A stretch of 6,601 nt of DNA. Origin: Bacteroidota bacterium. GTDB taxonomy: Bacteria > Bacteroidota > Ignavibacteria > Ignavibacteriales > Melioribacteraceae. Position numbers and translations under genes: made by a program. How positions within the stretch are numbered: the first letter of the stretch is position 1; the number at the start of each line of letters is the position of its first letter. Below the pieces are notes generated by a model, which worked only from the letters and a program-made list of their open reading frames with translations, ran no database searches and had not been told where the DNA came from. Of this stretch, positions 1 through 6,423 are shown one piece after another. Location: the NCBI GenBank assembly GCA_021786655.1, contig JAJYMU010000088.1, positions 1 through 6,601 on the forward strand, read 5' to 3'.

Positions 1-1080
1 GGCGAGCGGACTAATGCTGTCATGGTTCTGATCGGCGGTATTATAATAGATAAAATCGGTACGCGGATTTCAACATTTATTTTTACCGTGCTTTGTTTGA
101 TCGGTGTAACGATAACCGCAACCTCAAGCACACTTGCGTGGATGGCGACCGGTCGTTTGATTTTCGGCTTGGGCGCCGAGTCGATGATTGTTGCAGTTAC
201 AACTGTTATCGGAAGATGGTTCAAAGGAAAACAACTTTCGTTCGCATTTGGTTTGAACCTAACGCTTGCAAGACTCGGTTCGTTTGCGGCTCTCAATTCT
301 CCTACATGGGCAAAGTCACTTTACGAATACTGGCAGCATCCGCTGATGATATCCGTCGGTGCCGGCGTAATCGCAGTAGCATCGGTTATCATCTACTGGG
401 GAATGGATTCATACGCTGAAAGAAGTTTCTCATTGCGCCCTGTTCCTAAGCAAGACAAAATCATTCTCAAAGAAATATTTTCATTCTCAACATCTTACTG
501 GTTTGTTGTTCTGCTGTGCGTAACATTTTATTCCGGAATATTTCCGTTTCAAACTTTTGCTGTAAAATTTTTCATGGAATCGCACGGCACAACAAGAGAA
601 ATGGGCGGATTTCTTTCAAGCATGCTTACACTTTCGGCAATGCTGTTAACACCTCTTTTTGGTTTAATGGCTGATTATGTCGGCAAACGTTCTCTGCTGA
701 TGATGTTCGGCTCGCTGCTTCTCGTTCCGGTTTACCTTTTGATGGCTTACACAAAAGTCTCGCTTTACGTCCCCATGGCAATGATGGGCGTTGCATTTTC
801 ATTGATACCTGCTGTTATGTGGCCAAGTGTTGCAATTATTGTTGACGAAGCAAAACTTGGGACAGCATACGGTTTGATGACGATGATTCAAAACATCGGG
901 TTAGCCGGATTTAATTTCTTAATCGGCTGGGCAAACGATTTTTCAGGCGGATACACAATGGGAATGTGGATCTTTTCTTCGTTGGGATTTATCGGATTGC
1001 TTTTCGCATTCTTGCTGCGCCGAAGCGAGATGGGACCACATGGACATGGACTGGAAAAAGGGATCGCCAAAACAGAATAA
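1..1080 (+). CDS. MFS transporter, MFSD1-like, 5'-truncated by window edge
   Basis: This is the C-terminal part of an inner-membrane major facilitator superfamily carrier. The frame is open from base 1, with seven codons before the Met at 22, so the true start lies upstream; 359 residues are visible. Numbered from that Met, the first loop carries MFS motif A (GGIIIDKIGTR, 5-15), placing the cut in TM2. Hydrophobic segments follow near 17-34, 42-63, 75-92, 108-126, 159-180, 195-218, 225-242, 249-273, 283-302 and 311-332, which fits TM3-TM12. The second half repeats a motif-A-like loop (GLMADYVGKRS). Several stretches resemble, from memory, the eukaryotic lysosomal dipeptide uniporter MFSD1: GRLIFGLGAES, RWFKGKQLSFAFGL, the Pro-Phe in TM7, and LGTAYGLMTMIQNIGLA. 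Substrate is therefore inferred as a short peptide. A generic sugar-phosphate or anion MFS carrier is the alternative. The tail after TM12 is short and His/Lys-rich. Confidence 0.9.
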   Translation, partial: GERTNAVMVLIGGIIIDKIGTRISTFIFTVLCLIGVTITATSSTLAWMATGRLIFGLGAESMIVAVTTVIGRWFKGKQLSFAFGLNLTLARLGSFAALNSPTWAKSLYEYWQHPLMISVGAGVIAVASVIIYWGMDSYAERSFSLRPVPKQDKIILKEIFSFSTSYWFVVLLCVTFYSGIFPFQTFAVKFFMESHGTTREMGGFLSSMLTLSAMLLTPLFGLMADYVGKRSLLMMFGSLLLVPVYLLMAYTKVSLYVPMAMMGVAFSLIPAVMWPSVAIIVDEAKLGTAYGLMTMIQNIGLAGFNFLIGWANDFSGGYTMGMWIFSSLGFIGLLFAFLLRRSEMGPHGHGLEKGIAKTE

Positions 1081-1091
1081 TTTTTATTAAA

Positions 1092-1111
1092 TTGTATTCA
1101 AGTAAATACAA
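1092..1111. repeat. AT-rich 7-bp inverted repeat between genes 1 and 2
   Basis: TTGTATT (1092-1098) and AATACAA (1105-1111) are perfect reverse complements around a 6-nt loop in the 38-bp gap. The stem is AT-only apart from one pair and no T-run follows it, so it is a poor intrinsic terminator. It ends 7 bp before the start codon at 1119 and could instead be an operator or a chance dyad. Confidence 0.3.
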
Positions 1112-1118
1112 CTGACTA

Positions 1119-1862
1119 ATGCGATCTAACTTCTTGAAATATTTTCTCGTTTTCTTTACGCTGATTGCGTTTAAAGTTTCGAGTGCACAAACGTTTGGTT
1201 TTGGATGCTTGGGTTTGAGCGGTTTCTACGCCGGTTATTCTCAGCAAGAGTACAATGCCAGCGGAGTGAATTCATTTGTCCTTTCACAAACCGTACTTAT
1301 TGATCCCGCCAATAAAATAGAATTTAAGAAACTTACCGGATACAGAATCGGCGCAAATATTTTCAGAGCGAAGTTTCATGGATTGTTCATCACTGCAAAG
1401 GGTTATTACCAGTTTTTGAAACAAGCCCAAAGTCTCACTGCGCAAGACCAGAACGGAACCGTTAAACAGAACTATGAATTGGATATGAACCATTGGGGAG
1501 TCGGAATAGATTTCGGCGTTTCATTATTCTCGCTTTTAGATTGGAAAATTGTTGAAGGAAATGTTCTGTTCTATAACTCAGAATATTCTCAAGAATATTT
1601 TTTGAGCGGTGTCTCGCAAGGCATAGTGAAATTTAAACCGGACAAAAACAAAGTTGGCTACTTTGTCGGTTCCGGTTTGATATTGCATATCATTCCGGAT
1701 TACGTTTCGGTAGAAGGCACTGCCGGTTATACTGTTGTTCAGATCGATAAGATGAGCGGCGGAACGAACATTGTAATTCCGCTTCCAAATACTAATCAGA
1801 ACGCAATAGAAAAAGGCGGTTTCAGCGCAACCGTTCAGCTTAACATCGGATTCCCACTTTAA
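1119..1862 (+). CDS. Exported beta-strand-rich hypothetical protein, possible outer-membrane barrel
   Basis: I do not recognise a named family. The 247-residue protein begins with a clear Sec signal peptide: basic start (MRSNFLK), hydrophobic core 8-20 and a likely signal peptidase I site after SSA at 21-23. A single Cys at 30 lies after the cleavage point and is not in a lipobox, so it is not an obvious lipoprotein. The mature part has many short alternating polar/hydrophobic segments rich in Gly, Tyr and Phe (for example 73-98, 125-140, 179-207, 233-246), the pattern of a small outer-membrane or periplasmic beta-barrel. It ends in Leu rather than the usual terminal aromatic residue, which weakens the barrel call. 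ATG at 1119 is chosen because it opens the signal peptide; no Shine-Dalgarno is visible. The gene lies 38 bp after the transporter and 10 bp before the peptidase-like gene, which suggests co-transcription. Confidence 0.75.
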   Translation: MRSNFLKYFLVFFTLIAFKVSSAQTFGFGCLGLSGFYAGYSQQEYNASGVNSFVLSQTVLIDPANKIEFKKLTGYRIGANIFRAKFHGLFITAKGYYQFLKQAQSLTAQDQNGTVKQNYELDMNHWGVGIDFGVSLFSLLDWKIVEGNVLFYNSEYSQEYFLSGVSQGIVKFKPDKNKVGYFVGSGLILHIIPDYVSVEGTAGYTVVQIDKMSGGTNIVIPLPNTNQNAIEKGGFSATVQLNIGFPL

Positions 1863-1872
1863 AAATAAAAAC

Positions 1873-2835
1873 ATGAAACTTTCGCAATTAGACAAAGCTT
1901 CCACAATCGCAGTTCGCGATTGCATGGGCACGCAGAAAAATGAAACCGTCTTGATTGTCACAGACGAGTTCAAAAGAAAAATCGGTCACTCACTATATCA
2001 GAGTGCCTTAAGGTTAGGTCACGAATCATTGTTCGTTGAAATGAAATCAAGAGAGATGCACGGACAAGAACCGCCAACCCAGATTGCAGAGCTGATGAAA
2101 CTGTTCGATGTTGTTTTGTGTCCGACTGCAAAATCTCTTACGCACACAAACGCAAGAAGAAACGCTTCAGCTTTGGGTGCAAGGGTTGCAACTTTTCCCG
2201 GAATTACCGAAGAGATAATGATCCGCGGACTGAATGCAGATTACAAAAGAATTGCAGCTCTCACAATTAAACTGAAAGTAATTCTGGACAACGTGAATCA
2301 TGTTAGAGTAACATCTGCAATCGGTACCAGTATTGAAATGGACATCACCGGACGAGCTGCGTTGCCAAGTAAAGGACTTTTTCATAAAAAAGGTGAGAGC
2401 GGAAATCTTCCAACTGGAGAAGCTTATCTTGCACCGCTCGAAGGAAAATCAAACGGAGTATTTTTTGTTGACGGTTCAATGGCGGGTATCGGCGTGATAA
2501 AAGGGAAGCCGATAAAAATTGAAGTGAAAGATGGATTGGCATTCAACATTACCGGCGGACCGCAAGCAAAAAAATTGAACGCGATGCTCAACAAATACGG
2601 AGACTTGGCGCGTAACATTGCAGAATTTGGAATTGGAACGAATTACAAAGCAAAGTTGAGCGGAGTTTTGTTGGAAGATGAAAAAGTTATGGGGACAATT
2701 CATATCGCTTTGGGGGATAACAAGTCAATGGGCGGGTCGGTAGATATTCCTATTCATCTTGACGGCGTTGTTAGAAAACCTACCGTTTACTTTGACGGAA
2801 ATTTGATAATGAAAGACGGAAAACTATTGATCTGA
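1873..2835 (+). CDS. M29 (aminopeptidase T)-like metallopeptidase, short form
   Basis: The 320-residue cytoplasmic protein (no signal peptide) belongs to the leucyl aminopeptidase/aminopeptidase T group, which removes N-terminal residues from peptides using a two-metal site. An N-terminal alpha/beta half (about 1-145) precedes the metal-binding half. Candidate ligands in family order are Glu183 in NLPTGEAYLAPLEG, Glu251 in AEFGIGTN, His277 in GTIHIALG, and His295 with Asp297 in IPIHLDGV. Their spacing resembles AmpT/AmpS. The protein is about 90 residues shorter than classical M29 enzymes. The Tyr expected seven residues after the first His is Lys284, so peptidase activity is not assured. The same fold includes the Fe(II) dioxygenase NicX, but the conserved glutamates favour the peptidase-like side. 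The start follows an A-rich leader (AAAAATAAAAAC) 10 bp after the previous stop, without Shine-Dalgarno. An MFSD1-like transporter upstream supports a role in peptide use. Confidence 0.85.
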   Translation: MKLSQLDKASTIAVRDCMGTQKNETVLIVTDEFKRKIGHSLYQSALRLGHESLFVEMKSREMHGQEPPTQIAELMKLFDVVLCPTAKSLTHTNARRNASALGARVATFPGITEEIMIRGLNADYKRIAALTIKLKVILDNVNHVRVTSAIGTSIEMDITGRAALPSKGLFHKKGESGNLPTGEAYLAPLEGKSNGVFFVDGSMAGIGVIKGKPIKIEVKDGLAFNITGGPQAKKLNAMLNKYGDLARNIAEFGIGTNYKAKLSGVLLEDEKVMGTIHIALGDNKSMGGSVDIPIHLDGVVRKPTVYFDGNLIMKDGKLLI

Positions 2836-2844
2836 AAACCAAAA

Positions 2845-2892
2845 ATTGCGCTCACATGCTGTGTTGAGATAATGACTCAGGCGCAATGCGCC
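2845..2892. repeat. Nested inverted repeats after the peptidase gene, possible weak terminator
   Basis: ATTGCGC (2845-2851) is the reverse complement of GCGCAAT (2881-2887), 29 bp apart. A tighter alternative hairpin, GGCGC-AAT-GCGCC (2880-2892), shares the right arm, and a small CACA/TGTG stem lies inside. No T-run follows either stem on the + strand, so this is not a canonical intrinsic terminator. Its position between the peptidase-like gene and the helicase promoter is where transcription of the first unit should end. Confidence 0.35.
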
Positions 2893-2913
2893 GGAAGTTT
2901 AGCGTGAAATAAA

Positions 2914-2946
2914 ATTGTAAAATCCTTCCAGTTTTTTGTATATTTG
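2914..2946 (+). promoter_or_regulatory. Bacteroidota-type promoter for the helicase gene
   Basis: TATATTTG at 2939-2946 matches the Bacteroidota -7 consensus TAnnTTTG exactly. ATTG at 2914-2917, 21 bp upstream, is close to the -33 TTTG box. Transcription would start near 2952, leaving a leader of roughly 17 nt before the ATG at 2969. Part of the adjoining T-run gives an in-frame TTG at 2936 that is not used in this model. Confidence 0.5.
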
Positions 2947-2968
2947 CCGACCAAAAAACAACCATTCA

Positions 2969-5143
2969 ATGAAAATACTAAACCAACTCAACGAAGAACA
3001 GCAAAAAGCCGTTCAGTATAACTCAGGTCCGCACATGATTGTAGCCGGTGCTGGATCGGGAAAAACGCGTGTTTTAACGCATAAAATAGCTTTTTTGATC
3101 GAAAAAGGACTGGAGCCGTCAACAATTTTAGCGCTCACTTTTACGAACAAAGCTGCAAAGGAAATGAAAGAGAGAATCCGGGGTCTGATCGGTCGCAAAG
3201 CCGAGGAACTCTGGATGGGAACCTTTCATTCCATTTTTGCCCGCATCTTAAGAATTGAGTCGGATAAACTTCAATATCGTCCAAACTTTTCAATTTATGA
3301 TCGCGAAGATTCTAGTTCTCTTGTCGGCAACATCATGCAGATTCTGAACATTAATTTGGAAAACCTAACTCCGAATGGTGTTCAGCACAGAATCAGTTTT
3401 TTGAAGAACCAAATGATTACGCCGGAAGATTTTTCTAAAAATTCTGCGGTAACAATCTCCGACAAAAAATTTGTTGAAATTTATGCCGAGTACAATAAAC
3501 GCTTGTTCGAAAATAATGCGATGGATTTTGACGACTTGCTCTTGAAACCGATTGAATTGTTTGAAGGGAACGAGAAAGTATTGAGCAAATACAAAAAAAT
3601 GTTCAAATACATTTTGGTTGATGAATATCAGGATACGAACAAAGCGCAGTACGAATTGTTGAAACTCTTAAGTCCGAATAAGGACAGAGTTTGTGTCGTT
3701 GGCGATGATGCTCAGAGTATTTACAGCTGGCGCGGAGCAGAAATTAAAAATATGCTCAACTTCAAAAAAGATTTTAAAGGTTCAAAACTTTTCCGGCTGG
3801 AACAAAATTACAGATCAACCAAAACTATTCTTGCTGCGGCAGATTCCATTATCAAAAATAATACGGGACAAATTCCAAAAACTCTATGGACCGAAAACAA
3901 CGATGGTGAAGAGCTGTCGATCATCAGAGCGTCCGATGAAAAAGATGAAGCGTTTCAAATTGCAAAAAGAATAAAAAAAGAAATTTCGTCGCGTAAACTT
4001 TCGCTTAATGATATTGCGTTATTCTATAGGATAAACTCCCAATCCCGTGCTTTGGAAGACGCATTGCGCCGCGAAAAAATTCCGTACAAAATAGTCGGCG
4101 GTGTGGAGTTTTATAGAAGAAAAGAAGTTAAAGACATTCTTGCCTACTTGAGAATTATTTCAAATCAGAATGACGAAGAAAGTCTGCTTCGCATCATGAA
4201 TTTTCCTCAGCGCGGTATCGGCAATACATCGATTACAAAGATGATTGCATTTGCCCGCAAATTGAATCTAACGCTCTTTGCAACTATGGCTCGCGTGTTC
4301 GAAGTGATTGAAGTGAAAGAGAGAATTCAAAAGAATGTTAAGCAATTTAAGTTGTTGCTTGATAAATATATTGGCTTGAAAGAAAAACTTTCAATCGGTG
4401 AGTTAACCGCCGCATTAGTAGATGAACTTGGTATTGTAAGAGTTTATAAAGAGGAAGGTACTCCGGAATCAAAAGCTCGTTATGATAATATTCAAGAATT
4501 GGTTTCTGCTGTTCAAGAGTACAGCAAATCCAATCCAGACGCGACTATGGATGATTTTCTTTCCGAAGTTTCGTTGGTTGCCGGTGTTGATATGTATGAT
4601 GAAAAAGCTAACGCCGTAACATTGATGACAATTCATAGCGCGAAAGGACTTGAGTTCCCGATTGTTTTTGTTACAGGCTGCGAAGAAGATATTTTTCCGC
4701 TGAGCCCCAAGTTTGATAATGATTCAAGATTAGAAGAAGAACGAAGACTATTTTATGTGGCGCTGACCCGCGCAAAAGAAAAAGTGTTCCTCAGTTATGC
4801 GCGTTCGCGTTACCGTTTCGGTGAAGTTGCTTATCAAAGTAAATCCAGATTTTTGGATGAACTAGACGAATCGACATATGAAGAAGCAAATGGCGCCGGT
4901 GGAAAGAAAACCGGTAGGAAAAAGAAAGCGTTCTATGATGAGTTCTACCAGGAAAGTTACGATGACTTTGATCAAGACAGAAGATCGTTACGTGTCGGCA
5001 GCCGTGTTACCCATGCTGTTTTTGGTGTGGGAAAAATTCTTCAGATAATTGGAACGGGCGACATGCAAAGAGTTACCATTGCGTTTGAACAGCATGGCAC
5101 TAAGCAACTGCTTTCTAAGTTTGCCAATTTAAAATTAGTTTAA
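2969..5143 (+). CDS. uvrD: UvrD/PcrA-type superfamily 1A DNA helicase
   Basis: This ATP-driven 3'-to-5' helicase works in nucleotide excision and mismatch repair and in clearing stalled complexes. The 724-residue protein is full length with all motifs in order: Q motif LNEEQQKAV 7-15; Walker A AGAGSGKT 26-33 (Lys32); Ia LTFTNKAAKEM 56-66; GTFHSIFARILR 84-95; Walker B LVDEYQDT 216-223 (Asp218, Glu219); III VVGDDAQSIYSWRGA 243-257; IV LEQNYRST 277-284; V TIHSAKGLEF 554-563; VI VALTRAKE 597-604. A charged linker (about 631-672) leads to a C-terminal Tudor-like domain (about 675-724, RVGSRVTHAVFGVGKI), which binds RNA polymerase in PcrA/UvrD. RecBCD-type nuclease additions are absent. ATG 2969 is preferred over an in-frame TTG at 2936, because the latter falls inside the promoter box and adds a non-conserved 11-residue extension. 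pcrA is an equally fair name. A 35-bp gap separates it from the next gene. Confidence 0.96.
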   Translation: MKILNQLNEEQQKAVQYNSGPHMIVAGAGSGKTRVLTHKIAFLIEKGLEPSTILALTFTNKAAKEMKERIRGLIGRKAEELWMGTFHSIFARILRIESDKLQYRPNFSIYDREDSSSLVGNIMQILNINLENLTPNGVQHRISFLKNQMITPEDFSKNSAVTISDKKFVEIYAEYNKRLFENNAMDFDDLLLKPIELFEGNEKVLSKYKKMFKYILVDEYQDTNKAQYELLKLLSPNKDRVCVVGDDAQSIYSWRGAEIKNMLNFKKDFKGSKLFRLEQNYRSTKTILAAADSIIKNNTGQIPKTLWTENNDGEELSIIRASDEKDEAFQIAKRIKKEISSRKLSLNDIALFYRINSQSRALEDALRREKIPYKIVGGVEFYRRKEVKDILAYLRIISNQNDEESLLRIMNFPQRGIGNTSITKMIAFARKLNLTLFATMARVFEVIEVKERIQKNVKQFKLLLDKYIGLKEKLSIGELTAALVDELGIVRVYKEEGTPESKARYDNIQELVSAVQEYSKSNPDATMDDFLSEVSLVAGVDMYDEKANAVTLMTIHSAKGLEFPIVFVTGCEEDIFPLSPKFDNDSRLEEERRLFYVALTRAKEKVFLSYARSRYRFGEVAYQSKSRFLDELDESTYEEANGAGGKKTGRKKKAFYDEFYQESYDDFDQDRRSLRVGSRVTHAVFGVGKILQIIGTGDMQRVTIAFEQHGTKQLLSKFANLKLV

Positions 5144-5163
5144 TCACACATTAATAATAATTC

Positions 5164-5182
5164 GGAGAAAATGAATAAATGA
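5164..5182 (+). promoter_or_regulatory. Ribosome binding site and 3-codon overlapping mini-ORF at phosphofructokinase start
   Basis: GGAG at 5164-5167 is the only clear Shine-Dalgarno core before any gene here. It lies 3 nt from an ATG at 5171 and 11 nt from the phosphofructokinase ATG at 5179. The first ATG opens a three-codon frame (Met-Asn-Lys-stop) whose TGA overlaps the real start as ATGA, so start-stop coupling is possible. Only the 5179 frame encodes the conserved N-terminus. Confidence 0.4.
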
Positions 5183-6225
5183 AAATCGGAGTGCTGACTG
5201 GTGGAGGGGATTGTCCGGGGTTGAACGCGGTTATCCGCGCAGTCGTGAGAAAATCTATCCAAGATGGTCATGAAATAGTTGGCATCAAGGAAGGCTGGCG
5301 AGGAATACTTGAGAAAAATTTCGTTCCATTGAATAGAGATTCTGTTTCCGGAATCCTTCATCGCGGCGGAACTATTTTGGCTACTTCGAGAACTAACGTC
5401 TATAAAATTCCGAATGGCGAAGCAACTGTAATCCAGAATATGAACGAAGCTGGGTTGGATGCACTCGTTGCTATCGGCGGTGAAGACACGCTGGGTATTG
5501 CAGCTAAACTTTTCAAAGCCGGAGTAAAAGTTGTCGGCGTTCCGAAAACGATCGATAATGATTTGTACGGAACCGACTTTACATTTGGTTTCGATACCGC
5601 CGTTAACATTGCAACAGAAGCCATCGACAGACTTCACACTACTGCGGAATCGCACAATCGTGTAATTGTTGTTGAGGTTATGGGAAGACATGCGGGGTGG
5701 ATTGCAGTTTATTCCGGTATTGCTGGCGGCGCAGATATTATTTTGATTCCAGAAAAACCTTTTGATATTGAAGAAGTTAGTGCCGTTTTAAAAAAGAGAC
5801 ATTCCGAAGGCAGAAGTTTCAGCATAGTTGTTGTTTCCGAAGGTGCAAAATTAATGACTGAAGAGAAGACCGATAAAGATGGATCATTCATCTTGAGCAG
5901 TATGAAAACTGATGCGTTTGGTCATGTACGATTAGGAGGTATAGGCAATGTTCTTGCGGAAGAAATTGAAAAGAGAACTGGATTTGAAACTCGTTCTACA
6001 GTATTAGGTCATATTCAACGAGGCGGAAGTCCAACTGCATTCGATAGAGTATTAGGAACTCGCTTTGGAATTTTTGCTGCCGAACTTGTTGAAAAAGGAG
6101 AATGGGGAAAAATGGCAGCGCTTAAAGGCACAGAAATAGTAGCTGTTAGTTTGGAGGAAGCTGTTGGTCAATTAAAAACTGTTGATCTCAATCTTTTCAA
6201 TGTAGCTAGCACGTTCTTCGGTTGA
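5179..6225 (+). CDS. pfp: Group III phosphofructokinase, predicted pyrophosphate-dependent
   Basis: This cytoplasmic enzyme phosphorylates fructose 6-phosphate to fructose 1,6-bisphosphate in glycolysis. The 348 residues are full length for the mixed-substrate group III family. Visible sites are the donor loop GGGDCPGLN (8-16), GGEDTLG (100-106), the catalytic PKTIDND (122-128; Asp126 is the base, Asp128 assists), Arg161, MGRHAGW (168-174), Glu221-Gly222, and the sugar-phosphate site RSTVLGHIQRGGSP (272-285; His278, Arg281). Asp103 and Lys123 occupy E. coli PfkA positions 104 and 124, which are Gly in ATP enzymes. Asp plus Lys is the signature of pyrophosphate-dependent members such as that of Amycolatopsis methanolica, and Gly plus Lys is seen in ATP-using actinobacterial group III enzymes. 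A PPi enzyme would be reversible and usually lacks classical allosteric control. Automatic annotation often calls this family pfkA. ATG 5179 matches the conserved MKIGVLTGG start. No terminator is evident just downstream. Confidence 0.95.
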   Translation: MKIGVLTGGGDCPGLNAVIRAVVRKSIQDGHEIVGIKEGWRGILEKNFVPLNRDSVSGILHRGGTILATSRTNVYKIPNGEATVIQNMNEAGLDALVAIGGEDTLGIAAKLFKAGVKVVGVPKTIDNDLYGTDFTFGFDTAVNIATEAIDRLHTTAESHNRVIVVEVMGRHAGWIAVYSGIAGGADIILIPEKPFDIEEVSAVLKKRHSEGRSFSIVVVSEGAKLMTEEKTDKDGSFILSSMKTDAFGHVRLGGIGNVLAEEIEKRTGFETRSTVLGHIQRGGSPTAFDRVLGTRFGIFAAELVEKGEWGKMAALKGTEIVAVSLEEAVGQLKTVDLNLFNVASTFFG

Positions 6226-6264
6226 GATACTTATTGACTGCTTACGTTACGCAAAAAGAAAGGT

Positions 6265-6398
6265 GAAATCTTACTCTTGCTCATGCCCGCTTTGCCAGAC
6301 ACGCTTCGACCCGATGGATGAATCGAGGCAGCGCAAGTCGAGGCAGGCTCTTGTTCATGCTCTTGTTCATGCTCTTGTTCTTAATCCTGTCTTTACTC
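6265..6398 (-). repeat. Degenerate 6-bp-period repeat array, minus orientation (GANNAW)
   Basis: On the minus strand the sequence reads as consecutive hexamers starting GA. At 6386-6351 they are gattaa, gaacaa, gagcat, gaacaa, gagcat, gaacaa, and then gagc at 6350-6347. After a 62-bp interruption the series resumes as (gagc)at, gagcaa, gagtaa, gatttc (6284-6265). Within it, the 12-bp unit GCTCTTGTTCAT is tandemly repeated at 6347-6358 and 6359-6370, with a two-mismatch copy at 6371-6382. One more hexamer (6398-6393, gagtaa) follows a degenerate unit. Confidence 0.65.
6285..6348. repeat. GC-rich stem-loop insert 1 within the hexamer array
   Basis: This block breaks a WTGCTC hexamer. It begins GCCCGC (6285-6290) and ends GCAGGC (6343-6348), which pair with one wobble, and removing 62 bp restores the array. 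Inside, GCTTCGAC (6303-6310) pairs with GTCGAGGC (6337-6344), CGAT (6312-6315) pairs with ATCG (6322-6325), and TCGAGGCAG is directly repeated at 6323-6331 and 6338-6346, suggesting a nested or partly duplicated palindromic element. Confidence 0.5.
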
Positions 6399-6423
6399 TG
6401 AATAACTGATGTTACGCACTTTC

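Noticed and set aside
93..419. 108-residue + strand frame inside the transporter
   Set aside because: It is rich in Cys, Arg and Asn without hydrophobic segments, and the overlapping frame encodes clear MFS helices and motifs.
1578..1973. 131-residue minus-strand frame across the junction of the exported protein and peptidase-like genes
   Set aside because: It is antisense to two genes with good coding character, with no domain or ribosome binding site.
1873..2835. Assignment as 2,5-dihydroxypyridine dioxygenase (NicX)
   Set aside because: The fold is shared, but the His-to-His spacing is much shorter than in NicX and both aminopeptidase glutamates are present, with no nicotinate pathway genes nearby.
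2936..2968. TTG start extending the helicase by 11 residues
   Set aside because: The extension overlaps the predicted promoter box, is not helicase-like, and the ATG at 2969 begins the typical MxxLNxLNxEQ start of this family.
2969..5143. RecB or AddA nuclease-helicase
   Set aside because: The length is 724 residues, with no nuclease domain, and the C-terminus is a PcrA/UvrD Tudor-like domain.
5140..5691. 183-residue open frame on the minus strand over the phosphofructokinase start
   Set aside because: It lies antisense to a fully conserved enzyme, has no recognisable domain, and its Cys/Ser/Asn-rich composition is typical of a shadow frame.
6347..6382. Coding potential from the 12-bp tandem repeat (reads as Met-Asn-Lys-Ser repeats on the minus strand)
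   Set aside because: The frame is broken by the inserts and has no start context; such low-complexity translations are an expected by-product of a period-6 repeat.
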